Source of the DNA: Rhodamnia argentea
Lineage: Eukaryota; Streptophyta; Magnoliopsida; Myrtales; Myrtaceae
Reading direction: 5' to 3'
Assembly: GCF_020921035.1 (NCBI RefSeq)
Contig: NC_063150.1
Span: 9,486,001-9,550,000, forward strand
DNA: 64,000 nt
The translations under genes were made by a program, and so were the position numbers. Of the stretch, positions 20,674 to 32,942 are shown one piece after another. Every line of letters begins with the position of its first letter. Within the stretch, counting starts at the first letter, position 1. The notes below the pieces were generated by a model that was given only the letters and a program-made list of their open reading frames with translations, did no database searches and was not told the DNA's origin.

Positions 20674-20771
20674 GAGTTTCTCTCAGACAAATGCCTCTTT
20701 GTCGTCACGATTTTAAAAGAATGGATTCAATCGGACTCGTCATCATAAATTTGTTCATCACCGAGAAACTC
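20674..20771 (-). ncRNA. U15: Box C/D snoRNA, U15-like
   Basis: Perfect 9 bp terminal stem GAGTTTCTC/GAGAAACTC enclosing GGTGATGA near the 5' end and D box CTGA at the 3' end. A second strong C-box word is in ATGATGACGAGTC. The guide GAGGCATTTG ending next to the D box pairs over 10 nt with CAAAUGCCUC of 25S rRNA. The fifth-nucleotide rule picks the third A of CAAAUG, the site guided by U15 in animals (human 28S Am3764) and snR13 in yeast. The words GATGATGACGAGTC and AGAGGCATTTGTCTGAGA are, as I recall, shared with animal U15. Not present in cluster A. Confidence 0.87.
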
Positions 20772-21048
20772 CCAACTTGAAATCCAAAACAACCACCTTA
20801 AAAAAATCGACCTTGACACGAACAAGAATACCCCCATAATTGAACAATGACGAACAACATGCATCAGAAGGCCAAGCTCGACTATGGACAAACCAGAGCA
20901 ATCATAATTCCACCCTAAAAGCTACTTCGATTCTCTATGTTTTAATAATCAATCTGCAACCTAACCAAGGGGGGCATTGAGTACCTGACTGAGAGTCGCG
21001 AGGAGCTCAATGCTCGGCGATGGGGGGGAGGATCATGACGCCGTCGGA

Positions 21049-21210
21049 TTTTTATAGAGTCACGAGGCATGGGACTCTAGGGTTAGGGTTTTCGTCGTCG
21101 CTTCGCCTCGCCTCGCAAACTTCAAGAGGCCGAAGCGTAAGGGCGAAAAAGGCGCGGAACGGCGTTGTTATCAAGGCCTTTTGGCCCAATGGGCCCTATT
21201 AGGCCCACCA
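21049..21210 (-). promoter_or_regulatory. snoRNA cluster B promoter: Site II, telo box, TATA
   Basis: Reading the minus strand: three Site II words (GGTGGGCC, GGGCCCA, TTGGGCC) within 21183-21208, then a double telo box AAAACCCTAACCCTAGAG at 21092-21075, then TATAAAAA at 21056-21049. This order (Site II, telo box, TATA) is the known layout of plant polymerase II snoRNA gene promoters and co-regulates them with ribosomal-protein genes. Confidence 0.8.
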
Positions 21211-21548
21211 GGCTGGAAACTCAATTGGCGCGGGCTTCGACAAGCGCTTTCCCGTTTGGGCTCGAGCCCGCCCACTTAGGGAAGCCGGGCCAGCCCGACT
21301 CCCATCAATTTTATTTTTAAGAAGAAAATGTGATGCTTTTTGGTTGGGGTGCTTCGAAAAATGCAAGACACATGAAATTTAAAGGCCTAGCAATAAGGAA
21401 AACTAAGGAAAATTTTTCAGTACGCCCTCTCCCGACCAAAGTAACTCGCTATACACATACCATCACGGAGAACTTATTGGATTCAGTTCAAGAACATGTT
21501 ATCAAGAATAGAGCGAGGCTAGAGTCAGTAAGGCTAGCATAAAAAACT

Positions 21549-22693
21549 TATTCACTGAGGCTATATTTGATAGTTAGGATAAAAGTCGGGATAAGATAAA
21601 ATTTATCATATCCTGTGTTTAGTTTCTATCCATGACAGGATAAAGTGGGATATAACGGGGACATAGTCCGGATAAAATTATCCCATGGGGGGATGTGAGA
21701 TAAAAGTGAATAAGATTTCTTCGATTCATGATATAAAAATTATTTTTTTCTGAATAACAAAATTTTTAAATAATAAAATTAATTAATAATAAAATTTAAA
21801 TTATATTGGAATTCAAATGTTAAAAATAAACTCAAAATAACAAAACATAAATAATTTTCGTTGTAATTTATTCTAATTTTATTTATGTATTTAAGTTCTT
21901 TTCGCTTTTTAATATATAGTTTATACATACCTAGTATCGATATCATTATATATTTTACGTATATTAGTATAGTTTATCATTTAATAAAATTTTTAATTGA
22001 GTAGTGATGGAAGGGAATAAAAATAATGAGAAAAAGAGATATAAAATTAAAAAAAATAAGTAAAAAAGTTAGCAGAAGGACCCAAATTTTAAGTGAACAT
22101 ATTCAAACTTGAAAACGATCTTCTTAATTTTTGAATAATGACGGGCAATGAAATCTCTAAAAAAAATAACATCTCCATCTCATTCTCCTTTGTATATATG
22201 GTTCATGTTGAAGTTTTAAAACTGTTTTGTAGATTTTTAGTTCACAACAAAACTTAACGAAAACTATGAGATAGTCAAAACTTCTTCTCCTTTTTAGTTT
22301 TTTGGTTCATGTTAAAAATCTATGAAAAAAGAAAGAGAGTTTAAACACCTTCTCCTCCGTAACTTTGTGGTTCATGTTAAAATTTAAGGAAAGTAGCGAG
22401 AGATGCAAAAATTTTCGTAATAGCAGATAAATGATTTCATTTTCTCTCTCTTACTAGGTTTGGCAGTGGATTACGAGAAATTTTTGTCTGCCTTTGTGCA
22501 TTTTCAAATTCATTTACATTGATATGATGTAAGTGCCAAACAATGAACATAATAGGATATAAACAATATATTCGGCTTTATACGGCAAATCACCAAAAAG
22601 TGGGTAGAATATAGCAGAATCCCTGGATTTCATATCCTATCATATCCAATCATATCTTAGCTAGAAATTCAGACAACCAAATGCAACTTAAGT
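21549..22693. mobile_element. Candidate non-autonomous DNA transposon
   Basis: Left end GGCTATATTTGATAG then GGATAAAAGTCGGGATAAGA; right end read inward GTTGCATTTGGTTGTC then TAAGATATGATTGGATATGA. Such CTATRTTTGRTWG ends are common in plant PIF/Harbinger-type elements. The interior is very AT-rich with no ORF; it holds three GTTCATGTTAAA-like direct repeats at 22200-22385. Target duplication not identified. Confidence 0.4.
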
Positions 22694-25600
22694 GATTTCG
22701 GGGGGGCAAAACATCATTTCGAAATTACATTGCCGGAAAAATGGAGGCCAATTGCTATGGTAGTCTAAACTATAATCCGTGCCTGCATAAGAAGGTTTAG
22801 AATTTTAGAGGAGCTGAGAATTGTTTGTTTTGGACCTTAATCGGAGCTAAAATATTTTCCTACCTTTGTTACCCTTCAATTTGAACTCAAATGGGAAACC
22901 CGGGAATGTTTTCCAACTCAAGCCACACGTTGACTTATTCATTCAATGAAGAAGAGGCTCTCAGTACCCAAAATGACATGACACTTATTCAAAAATTCCA
23001 TGTTGGATCCACTACGTAGACGAGTTGCTTGCCACATATGTTTCCACGTCAACAATTGAAATAGATATTGAGTTGATGTAGAAAGCTAACTGAGGGCAGG
23101 CTTGTCCAAGCGTTCCGGCTTTCTTATGATAAGAAAATTAGTTGAAGGTAAATGTGTCCTAATTTAGGAATTTTCGCTTCAAAAAGAAAAAGAAAAAGAA
23201 AAAGGGGTCTTTATGCCGAGTCCCGTGTCTCGACCTTTTTAAACAATCCATCGAGAGGGTGATGTGTAAGGTTATGGTAAGACGAAACTCAAAGAAAAAA
23301 AACAAGAATTACTGCGAAGAGTCCTGAGCAATATGGCCAGACATGGATGAAACCAAGGTCGCATCATCCATCTGGTCCACCTCCCATGTTTCTGTCCCAT
23401 GGAAACGTTCCTTTCCCCTCCATGTTCAGTTTGCAATCATGAGGAGGCAAGAAAGAATTCAAGAAGATCAAGATGAGAACCCAGCTTGACCACTCTCGTC
23501 GATCTCGCTTCACCTGACCACGTCCTCAAATCTCGCATCGCTTGCATGGCGACAAAGGAGCGGAAAACCTCGGCACTAATCATCGTTCTCGATCTCCTCC
23601 TCCTCCTCCTCCGTCTTCTTCCTTTGTCCTCGTCTTCTTCCCTAGCCCCACTCAAACGCTTCAGGGGGGGGACCAGAACAAAAAAGTAATGCAAAGCAGC
23701 GCCACTCGAAGAATCCACGTCCCTAAAGCTTGAATTTCTCTCCACTTTCGTGCCCAACAAAGCGAGAAAGAGCTTGAAAGTGACAATTACCATCTGCTCC
23801 ACTCGGGAAAAAGGGGAAATTTCATGTTTTTTTTTCTTCCTTTTTTGGCGGAATTTGTCGATAAAGAGCGGATTTACTTGTGAATTAGGCGCATGGCATA
23901 TGTATACAAGTTTGTCTCCCTAAGTATGGAGGAGAATCTCAAAAATGTCGTTGGTAGCCAGCGATGTTCTTCCAAGCAACACCCTGAAGCCGAGACATCC
24001 AATGGGAGCAAGGGCGATGAGGATTCGGAAGTAGATGGTCCGAGAAAATTCATGTGTTGATTAAACATCCAAAATTCCTCTCGATTTTATGGTAAATGTC
24101 TACAAGACGATCATATCGAACGATAACTATTCTATGTTGGTCTTTAAACGTACGAACCCTCTTTCTATTCGTATTACAGGAGCATCGTAAATAACCAAAA
24201 AAATATCATTTACAAGAGCGAATGCCCCCGCGTTAGGTCCGCGGTTGGGTCCGATCAATGCTAATCCCGTATCACCGGTACAGGAACTAGAACTCCCTTT
24301 TCGAGTGGAACTCGATCACCGTAGTTTACCCATAACGGAGATGGAAAAGTCGCTACGAGCAGCCACACACAAAGAATGCCACCCCCACGAACAACTCCCC
24401 ACTTGTCCTACCCTTATTCGACGACCCTACTGGTCGGAGCTAGGATTGCAACTATTAGCATCACTAACATATATTATCATAAAACCGAATTATTATTGTG
24501 AAACATTATTTGGCCCCGAATAATGTCCTAATTTTCAAATCACAAATTATGTCAATCGCAATCACGATTCCCGCATTCACACGATTATCCGACAATTTTC
24601 CCAGAACCCCTCAAAAAACGTGCCCTCCCCAAAGTTGCCACAATTCAAAGAAAGTGACCGGCGAGCCCCATTGTTCATCCTTTTGCTCCACTTTTGATGC
24701 CCCCCCAACATAATTCTTCGTGTTCTTCGACTACCGAGCGTGGTCTTGGATGTCAACCCAATTCGCCATCGCCTCAAAAGACGCATTGAATATTTTGGCG
24801 CTTCCTCCGAATCATCATTACACCATCATCCTAAAAAAAAAAAATTTGTTTTCAAAGAGTAAGATAGGAGCGAGCTATTCACTTTGGTTCGACCAATTTC
24901 GTTTCGAGCGAGGTCAAACCTCGATGTCAGCAAAAGACGAACGGAGACTTCCCTCGTGTTGGAGTTGGACGAATTGGGATTTTGATCGGTCGAATGAAAA
25001 GGGAGCTGTTTTAGCCTCTAGGTCTTACAAAACGGCGCCGGCCGTGTCCGCTACGTGCTAAGTAGAAGAATGTTTCGACTTTTTTTATATAAAAAAAAAT
25101 GAACACTTCAAGACTGGAGTAGACCTAGGTAGGGTCGAGTTGAATTTGGTCGGTCATAAATAATCCGATCCAAATAGACCAATTTAGTTCGTTTATGATC
25201 CATTTATTATAATGCAAATCTAGTATGACCCACATCCAATACATAGCTGACACATACTCGATACATACTAGACCCAACCGAGATTCCTAAAGTATTTTCA
25301 AATTTGATCCGATTTAGAAAAACTCATATTCAAACTAAGGTGAAAGTAGAGAATAAGTAGATTGAAGAGAGTCATAGAAGTTGGTTAGGTTTAAGTTAAT
25401 CGCAAACTCATTTACTACCTGTTTAACATTATTATTATGTTTAAACCTATTCATTGAATATAATTAACTCATATAACAATTTGGTCATTTATATATGAGT
25501 TAAGAAATGAATTTATGACTCATAAGTCTAGAAGGGAGTAAAGGTTCAATTTTTTTTTTTCTTTTTTGAGGTAATACCGGGTGAAAGCTGATTCAGGAAC

Positions 25601-25983
25601 GAAGTAAACTATTTGATAGGATCAGGGACGGTAAATATTGCACGAGTCGAAAAGATCCAATTTTTTCATTTGCCCAATTTTGGCAATGAATCATAGTCTC
25701 AAGGGTGCTTTTAAGCCATTGTTCTAAGTTTTTATGGCAGTACTCTTTGCGCTTGCCCCGACATAGGCGAAACCTGCACATATCCAAACTTCCAATTTCT
25801 CGTTTGCTCCTAGAGTTATGTGGCATTCTGGAAAGAACAAATTGATATCCAATTTCTACGGTAACAAATCGGGTTTTAATGCTCACATGTGCGTGCTACA
25901 ATTTTCCGTGCCTCGAAGATGCACCAATCACGATGATCGGACTATTACGGTGGTCGGGGAGGTAGTTGCGTAGACGAGGTCTG
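22694..25983. other. Intergenic, no supported gene
   Basis: A 121-codon minus-strand frame at 23437-23802 starts with GTG and contains a run of arginines from a CTC repeat; not supported. 24100-25060 has scattered short frames without pattern. 25120-25520 is a copy of the TGACCC/GACCCAACC repeat family. 25590-25980 is probably the 3' flank of the NPH3 gene. Confidence 0.45.
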
Positions 25984-28410
25984 TTAGCGGCGATGCCGGT
26001 GCCTTCCCTTCCTCGTATCGACCACCGCTGGCTCGTGCGAGTCGCACACCTGGGTCTTGAACTTGCACCCGAACTTCCTCGTCAATGACCCTCTCCACCC
26101 TCCATCGGCACGGCCGCCATTGCCATCGTCGCTGCCGTCCTGATCGATCTTCTCGATAGCCTTCCTCATCGTCGAGCACTCCCTCTCCAGCTGGTGGACT
26201 CTCGTCCGCATGCTGTCCATGTCCAGCCTCAGCACCTGGTTCTCCCTCACCGCCGCCCTCCACGTCGCGCTCACGCTCCCCTGCCCCGCCGTTACCGCCA
26301 CCGCCCTCTCTCCTACCGGGTCCTCCTGCTCCGCCACCTCCGCGTCCTCTTCCTCGCCTTCGTCGCTGTCTTCTTCATCACCGAGTCTCAATGCTGACTG
26401 CCGGCCCGGCTCCAGCACCGCCCCCGTCTCCGCCGCGAGCAGCGTCCCGGCGATCGCGTGGCGGAGCTGGAGCTGTTCGAAGAACAGAACCTGCTCAAGG
26501 ACGACCGAATTGAGTACCGGCTCCATTCAAATGATTCATAGAATCTAATTGTCGATGATCGAGAAATGGACAGATTAATGACGCATTAGACGCCATTAAT
26601 GGCCGGCCTACCTGCACCACCACGCGCAGTGGCAACCGCTCGTTCTGGGCGGCGTGTGTGCACGCCTCGAGCGTTAGCTTCTGGCAATCTATCAGCCCGC
26701 AGATCTTCTCTCGCTCCGCCTCCGATATCCATGGATGCGCCTGAACACAACAAAGCCCCGTTCAACATGTTCCTACTTCAATGGCGAAATTGAACTCGCA
26801 GTACCTTGAGGTAAACGTCGACGGCGCGGTAAAGGCCGTCGTCAAAGAGCCTGGCCTGCTCGGGAAGCGAGATCGCGAAGCTGTAAAACTTCTCTGGCTT
26901 CAGGTTCGCATCAGAGGCGATCTCCGAGAGGTAACCGTCGATCAGCTTCCCGACCAGCATCAGAGCCGGCGACCTCTCGGGGCGGCCGTCGACTCCGGCG
27001 GCGTCCAGGAAGTGGCCGAGGATCCTCTCGACGCAGTCCACGTCGTAGAGAGTCTCGTTGAGGTAGGAATAGCTCGGGATCAGGAGGTCGTCGAGGGTCG
27101 CTTCCTCGAGCTGTAAGCCGACCTTCCTCTGGAGCGACGCGCGGCAATCCTGCGACGCGTTCAGGATGATCGACGTACGCAGGAGGCCGAAGAGAAATCT
27201 CGTCGTCGCCGCCGCGGAAGACCGCGAGGCCGTCTTCTCCGGCGGCAGGTTCGTGATTATCGTCTCCAGAAGCTCTCTCTGTTCGCTCTCCGAAGGTACC
27301 GAAGAAGAGGACGACGGCAATGGCGGCTTCCTGCTGGATCGCGAGACGCCTGGGATGTATCGCTTCGCGTAGTGCATCAAGCAGGTCTCGACGATTTCGG
27401 AGCTCAAATCGGCCTCTCTCATGGCGGAGATCAAGAGCTTGAACAGAGCCAAGCTCAACAGTGACAAATCCTCGAGCCACGAGTCCACATTGTTCCCTCT
27501 CGTCTCTCTCTTCCTCCGATTGTTCGTGTCGATCCCGTTCCAAAGTGCCTGATTCGCTAAAACCCGGCCCAGATTGGCTCCGTCGCCGACAGGCCAGCCG
27601 AATAGCGACGGATCGGCGGAGGAAGCCTTGGCGACTATGGCTTCCACGCATCGCTGGGGAATTCCCAGCGATTCCGCTAGCGGTGTCACTCGCTCGCACG
27701 ACCTCAAGGCCCGAATCGAGTCCTTCAAGCTCTTGGGCACGGACTGAGACAAGAACCTCTCGGTCTTGGAGATGAGGTTGTCCTCGGAGTATTCCTCGGT
27801 CATCTCGAGGAACTCGCCGGCGCAGCGGAGGGGCGCGACGTTGAGGGCGGAGAGGTCGATCTTGACGCCGTAGCAGAACTTGGCCGCCATCTCGAACGTC
27901 TCGGACCCGCCGGGGAAGTCCTGGAGCGTTACGTGGCAGTGCACTTCCTCTATCTCGTCTCCATCGCCTTCCCCGTCGTAGCCTCCTTCATGGCGGCCCG
28001 AGGCAGCAGGGGCTTGGGTTGCGGTGGGGGTGGTGGTCGGGTTTGTCTCTTGCTCCGTAATCAACTGGTGGAGCCTTCTGCTTTTGGACATGAGTGGGAA
28101 CTGAAAATGAAACAGACGTTTCGCATTAGCGTTTCAGCACTGAAAATGATGAGAACAATGGAGGTTTCACGCGAGGCCGCGAGTCTCAGAAGACGGTGAG
28201 CGACCTTGTGGAGATGGAACGTCATGTCATCTACTTCGACTACAATGTCGCTAGGCAACCCAGTCGTGCAAAACCTGCGACCGAAAAAAAAACCCCAGAT
28301 AGTCGGTGCTATTTTCCCGGAAAATGGAAGAGAAAATCTGCAGGAAGACGAAGGGGGCGTGTATCAGGGTACCATGCTTGGCCTTTGGAGCCGGTCTTCT
28401 CAGCAGCCAT
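25984..28410 (-). CDS. BTB/POZ NPH3-family protein
   Basis: Five exons: 28410-28373, 28274-28205, 28100-26805, 26740-26612, 26490-25984, total 679 residues. All junctions have GT-AG ends and keep frame. The start matches the family: MAAEKTGSKGQAW|FCTTGL, then PSDIVVEVDDMTFHLHK|FPL and MSKSRRLHQLI (BTB, about residues 12-120). The NPH3 domain spans about 190-500, with SWLEDLSLLSLALFKLLIS, MHYAKRYIPG, AHPWISEAEREKICGLIDCQ and LPLRVVVQVLFFEQLQLR. A coiled coil (about 585-630) precedes a basic tail. NPH3 proteins are plasma-membrane substrate adaptors for CUL3 ubiquitin ligases in phototropin and auxin-transport signalling. Which member this is cannot be told by eye; the Asp/Glu-rich stretch and tail KFGCKFKTQVCDSHEP resemble the less studied clade of At5g66560-like proteins (uncertain). 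Confidence 0.92.
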
Positions 28411-29160
28411 TTTCTTGTTCTTTTATTTTTTCTCGGGAAAATCTCAATCCGCACTTGAGGTGCTGCTGCTTTTCACAGATCCATTAGCATCGGCGACTCA
28501 CTTGGTAGCATCTGAAATGAATCTCTAACGGCGAAGCCCACAAAAATCGAAGCTTTGGCGTGAAATCTCTTCTCTCTCCCTTCTTGCTTTCTGGGGGGTG
28601 GTCGTGAAAAAAACAGAGCAGAGAAAAACAAAAAAAAAAACAGAGCAGAGAAAAAACAGGGGCAGGGGAGATAGAGAGAGAAAGTGGAATCCAGGAGCAC
28701 GGAAAGGGACAAGCAGGGGATTTAAAAACAGATTTCTATTTCATTTTTCCTAAAAAGGGGATCCAAGTGATGATTTTCTTTTTGAAAAAAAAATTCTTTT
28801 TGCTTTTGGGGGAAAAACAAGAGTCAGAGGCAGAATCTCACCCACTCCCCCCACTTCCCCACTTCTTCTTCTTCTTCTTCTTCTGTAACGTCAAAGCCGG
28901 GAAGAGAAACAGGGGAAAGAAGAGAGAGAACGAGAAGTGGCACTAACCATCATCATTATCCATCAGCTTAGAGACACCTTAGCCACATAAAATGTCGTAA
29001 ATTACGAAAAAAATTTGTTAAAAATTATATTAATTGCATCACATTTATTTTAATTTTTTTTTTAAAATCGTCGATGGTGGAAAAAAAATCGCGATAAAAT
29101 AAACAAGAACTACTGATATTCAATTGTACGAATCGGGGAGCTAAGACATGTGTTATTACT
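28411..29160. other. Upstream region of the NPH3 gene
   Basis: Contains purine runs such as AGATAGAGAGAGAAAGTGG and CTTCTTCTTCTTCTTCTTCT near 28865 (leader or proximal promoter of the minus-strand gene). AT-rich beyond 28990. No other gene. Confidence 0.5.
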
Positions 29161-29759
29161 TAGAGGTGAGCAAATCGGACCGCCCGAACCGGGACCGCCC
29201 GGACCGGACCGGGACCGGTGTTCCGGTTCCCGGTTCTAGAGGGAGCAGTCCAGTTCCCGGTTCTAGGGTCCGCCAGATCTGGACCGCCCGGACCGGACCG
29301 ATCGAAATTTTTTTTTTATATTTTGATCAAGAAAACTCCATGCGCATAGAGTTTTCTCGATCTTGCCTTTTTAGTTCCCAAACAAAATCCTCATCTCGAT
29401 CTTGCCTCGGTCGGTTCCTGGGCCGTTTTTTACCCAAAGGGAGATCATTTTTGCTTGAATTCCATATGCATTTTGGAAACAATCTTGCAAAAAGTTCTCA
29501 ACTTTATCTTAAAAGACCCATTTTAGGAAATGAACTTGAAATTTTTTAATGTCCAGTCTCTATATTTTCTAGATCGGGACCATCCGGGAATGGTACAATT
29601 TTTTTTTTTTTGGCACGTGTTCAATCTAATGGAACCGCCCGGGAACCGGACCGGACCGGTGGTCCGGTTCCCGATTCTGGAAAATTGAGAACCGGAACCA
29701 CCGGTCCGGTTCTTGATTCTTGAGGAGAATTGAACCGGATCGGGAACCGGTCATTCCTA
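29161..29759. mobile_element. hAT-type MITE with 8 bp target duplication
   Basis: Left end TAGAGGTGAGCAAATCGG, right end read inward TAGGAATGACCGG. Flanked by identical TTATTACT at 29153-29160 and 29760-29767. Both arms are rich in GGACCGG/CCGGTTCC words in inverted orientation around an AT-rich centre without coding capacity. The 8 bp duplication and TAG start fit the hAT superfamily. Family members appear at 12302-13201 and, as fragments, near 16450, 30525 and 48486. Confidence 0.8.
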
Positions 29760-29767
29760 TTATTACT

Positions 29768-32639
29768 TGTTGCCTTAGAAAATAGATACACTAAGTCATT
29801 TTTTTTTTATTCAGGCCAATGCTTGGCTACACTAATCTAGACATTGACTTCCAACTCACCTTGTTTATCCAGGTGATTTAGTGCACTTGCTTTTCTCAAG
29901 GCCACATGTCCCTCTCCTACATGTTTTGCCTGATATGAAAAGAAAAAAAAAACAAAAAAGATTTTATTACACAATTGTTTCCCTATATTTCTCGCGTCTA
30001 TGAAAGCTTTTCTTTTTCCTTTTTAAGGAGGTCCTTATTGCCAACAGGCGTGTGACCCTGCTAATAAAGGGATTAGAGTAGGGTTTGACTTTCGTACTTT
30101 GTAAAGAGACAAAAGTCAAAGAGACGAGAGTTAAAGGTATAATTGAAAAGAAAAAAAAAAAAAAGAGATCCTTATTTCTATTAAAAGTGATGGGCACCAA
30201 ACTTTCTTTTTAACCCATGGCAATTGAAAACTTTCGATTCACCATAGGTTCCATTACTTTGTACTACGTAGAGCTCTCCCGTATTCATCCATCCCCTCCT
30301 GTTCTTTGTCTAGTTCAAGAGGTTTTCCTACTAATGCAACTCACAGCTCCAAGACTTGGGTCTACTATGATCTAATTATAAGACATCGATTTCGCAGTGA
30401 TTGTGCATATATTTGATTTGGAATTTATTGAGCCTTGGTCCGACATGTCTTGTCGAGCGTTAAGCAATATGTGGTCCTGTTTCACATGCAAAGTTAAGAT
30501 TTGGGCTGAGCATGGGTTCAAGGAAGAACTAGGAACGGACCGAACCGGCCATAGGAACCGGTCTCGTTCCCGGTTCCCGATTCCGAAAAAAAGTGGAATC
30601 GGTACTGTGCTATTTGGTTTACAGTTCCTAGGTAAAAATCGAACTGAGAATCGGGAACCTTTTTTTATTTACGGATTGTTGTTATTGACAGATGGAGATT
30701 TTTATTGTTGCGTTCGTTTTCCATTTGCTTAACTAAAAATAATTGGCTTGTCTTAGTCTCATACTACAAGATCCCTCATGACTTCGATTGGAAGATGGAT
30801 GACAATTCAGGCATTCGCGTGAAGCCAACATGTCTGCCCCTACTTCGTGCAATTCTTTCTGTTGCATGGAGTTATCTTTTCCTTTCGAAAATGGTCAAGT
30901 CTTTTTCAATAAAGAGGGCGACATTGTTGTCGCTACAGCTAGCGAGGGTACAAGACAAGAGGGGTTTTCCCCGAAGGCCGGCTCCCCTTTTCCTCTACGT
31001 GGTAGATTCCCGGCCTAAGACGAGGTTTAGACATTGAAGTTGTCACTCTTGGTCGGAGTAATGTGCGTTTTGATTCGTACCATGATCGCCTTAGGGGATG
31101 AACAACGCTCTCACAGACACCTCATGACCCCCACACAGCACCATGAAATGAATGAATGCCCTGTGGATCTATTCTGGGTCTCAGAACTTGCCTGATTCTG
31201 CTCCAGCAAATGAATTCGAGCTCGAGCTCTCGAGTTTTGAACTGTTCCTGGCGGTTCTAATCCGAACACGAATTGCTCCTCCATTCAATTCCACCTACCA
31301 GGACTAGCAACCCTTTATTGCTCCTGCATTTATGGTGGCATTAATGAGGCGGATAAGAGAATCTGAGCAGAACTAGAGTGGCACCCCCACCACTATGTGG
31401 TTGGTTGGTGAGTATTAGTAGGCTTGTCAAAGGCTTGGGAGGATAGTAATCCTAAGAGGGTCCTTGGAAAACCATAATTAGCATATGATTTAAGCAGCAC
31501 GAGCTGTGCTCATACATGGCTATGATAATGACCAGAATGATGATTAGGGTTAAAGGCAAACGGGAGCCCCACTTGATGGAAGCTGAACATGGCCAGATTG
31601 CTCGAGTGCAATTTGGATGCCAAGGAAAGATAGGGATGCGTACGTACTTCACGTGCTTCGGTGGCTAATCATTGCATGAGCTGGACAAAAAAGCAAGAGG
31701 GTCAGCCGTAGGGTTTCTTCCTCCCCTTCCAAGAGCAAGAGACATTGGAGACGGGGACAAGGCCAACAGTTCGAAGCCAAGAAAGACCCAGAAACAAGAA
31801 CATGATCTGCCCCTTAGTAATCCATTCCTCTCTCGAATCCTAGAATCTAAAGTGGGGTTTTAGGGCAACTTTCCGGCGCCTGAATTTCAAAAACCTCTCT
31901 CTATCTCCGTGAGTCTGTGTGGTGGGGGGCGGGCTGTCGTGGGTTTATCTTAAGACAGCAGCAAGTGGGTTTTGAAAAAGATTGTTAAAAGAGCACGAGA
32001 ACCACCCAAGGAAAAAGCACCAGAAACCGATGATTGAGTGGGCGGTTTATGCATATATATTAAGCCTAATTGCACTCAGCACGAGCTTTAACTTTTGAAT
32101 ATTATACATTGCTTACGAAGCAGCACACTGGATTCGAGCATTATTGGTCAATTTACGTCGACCACGCTCGAACCACCCCATCATTGTTCCAATCTCTGTC
32201 TACCGACACGCCGGTCTTCTAAGGCAAGCATCGAAAATTAGATGTGCGAGAAAAGAAAAGGACACGATGGTATCCACCACATTCCTTCGTTTCTCTCTCC
32301 ATTACTTGGTGCTTCTTATTTCATTTGAGCCCCACCCAAGACCTGAGCTACTACGCTGGGACTCGTGGCACCTTGGAGGTCTCTCGTCCTACTTTCCTGC
32401 ATAAAGTACAGACGACAGGAAATTAGTGAAATGAGACCATTTGCCCTTTATGCAAAGAAAAAGATGGAGATAATGATTGAAAACAACGTGAAATGAAACC
32501 TAAAGGATGCCTTTCCTATCAGAGTAAAACACGTTATTCTAAAAGAGGTAAACCGACGTAGAAACTAGTGATCCTAACCAGAATCAATAATAATCACGGC
32601 CCCGAGGTGTACCCATCTGGGGTAAACTTCCTCTCTACC
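29768..32639. other. Intergenic, repeat fragments
   Basis: 30500-30660 is a fragment of the ACCGG-type element (GGACCGAACCGG, GGAACCGGTC). The plus-strand frame at 30830-31018 (MSAPTSC...) is short and unsupported. No RNA gene or other protein gene recognised. Confidence 0.45.
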
Positions 32640-32942
32640 TTAGAGAAAGAAAGAAAAATCAACACGGATGCTCCTAATGATCCCGCGCCACGCCCCAAAC
32701 AAACGTCTAATGAAGAAGCGGACTTCGATTAATTCCGATCTATGTAATTTATGAGAAGCTGTGGTACCGGCGGCAGATGAAGCCGATGCTTGCTCCTCCG
32801 ACGAGGGCATGACGACGCCAGGCCACGAGTTGCACGTGCAGTGCTTGCCCTTCTCGATGCTCTTATAGAGAGTGGTCAGGTGCTTCCCACACCCACCCCA
32901 TGTGGTCTTCCCACACTTCTTGCAGTCAACTTTGTAACACAT
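32640..32942 (-). CDS. Small Cys-rich plant protein (YKVxCxxCGKxTWxGCG type)
   Basis: Single exon, 100 residues from the ATG at 32942. The frame opens at an upstream ATG (32993), but the family pattern starts at MCYKVDCKKCGKTTWGGCGK, followed by HLTTLYKSI and HCTCNSWPGV. This gives CxxC, GC and CxC cysteine groups within 45 residues, consistent with a small zinc-binding or disulfide fold. I recall many short uncharacterised plant proteins with this pattern but no function. The C-terminal half is Ser-rich then basic (FFIRRLFGAWRGI) and may not be conserved. Start choice is uncertain; the longer form adds 17 residues. Confidence 0.6.
   Translation of the reverse strand: MCYKVDCKKCGKTTWGGCGKHLTTLYKSIEKGKHCTCNSWPGVVMPSSEEQASASSAAGTTASHKLHRSELIEVRFFIRRLFGAWRGIIRSIRVDFSFFL

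Larger units (their letters stand above)
19300..21025 (-). ncRNA. Polycistronic box C/D snoRNA precursor (cluster B)
   Basis: Inferred transcription unit starting about 25-30 nt downstream of the TATA box at 21049-21056. It begins with a short leader ending TCAGTCAG|GTACTC at 20985/20984, a good splice donor. Five C/D snoRNAs follow in order: 20674-20771, 20483-20561, 19740-19832, 19583-19680, 19319-19398, all on the minus strand. No protein frame is conserved between this and the paralogous cluster at 8.3-8.8 kb, while snoRNA boxes and guides are. Polycistronic snoRNA clusters with own promoters are standard in plants. Exact ends and any splicing are unproved. Confidence 0.7.

Noticed and set aside
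23437-23802. 121-codon minus-strand frame with a poly-Arg run
   Set aside because: Starts with GTG, and the Arg run comes from a CTC repeat; nothing recognisable before or after it.
26911-27699. 262-codon minus-strand frame inside the NPH3 gene
   Set aside because: Alternative-phase shadow of exon 3; Arg/Gly-rich and without stop by GC bias only.
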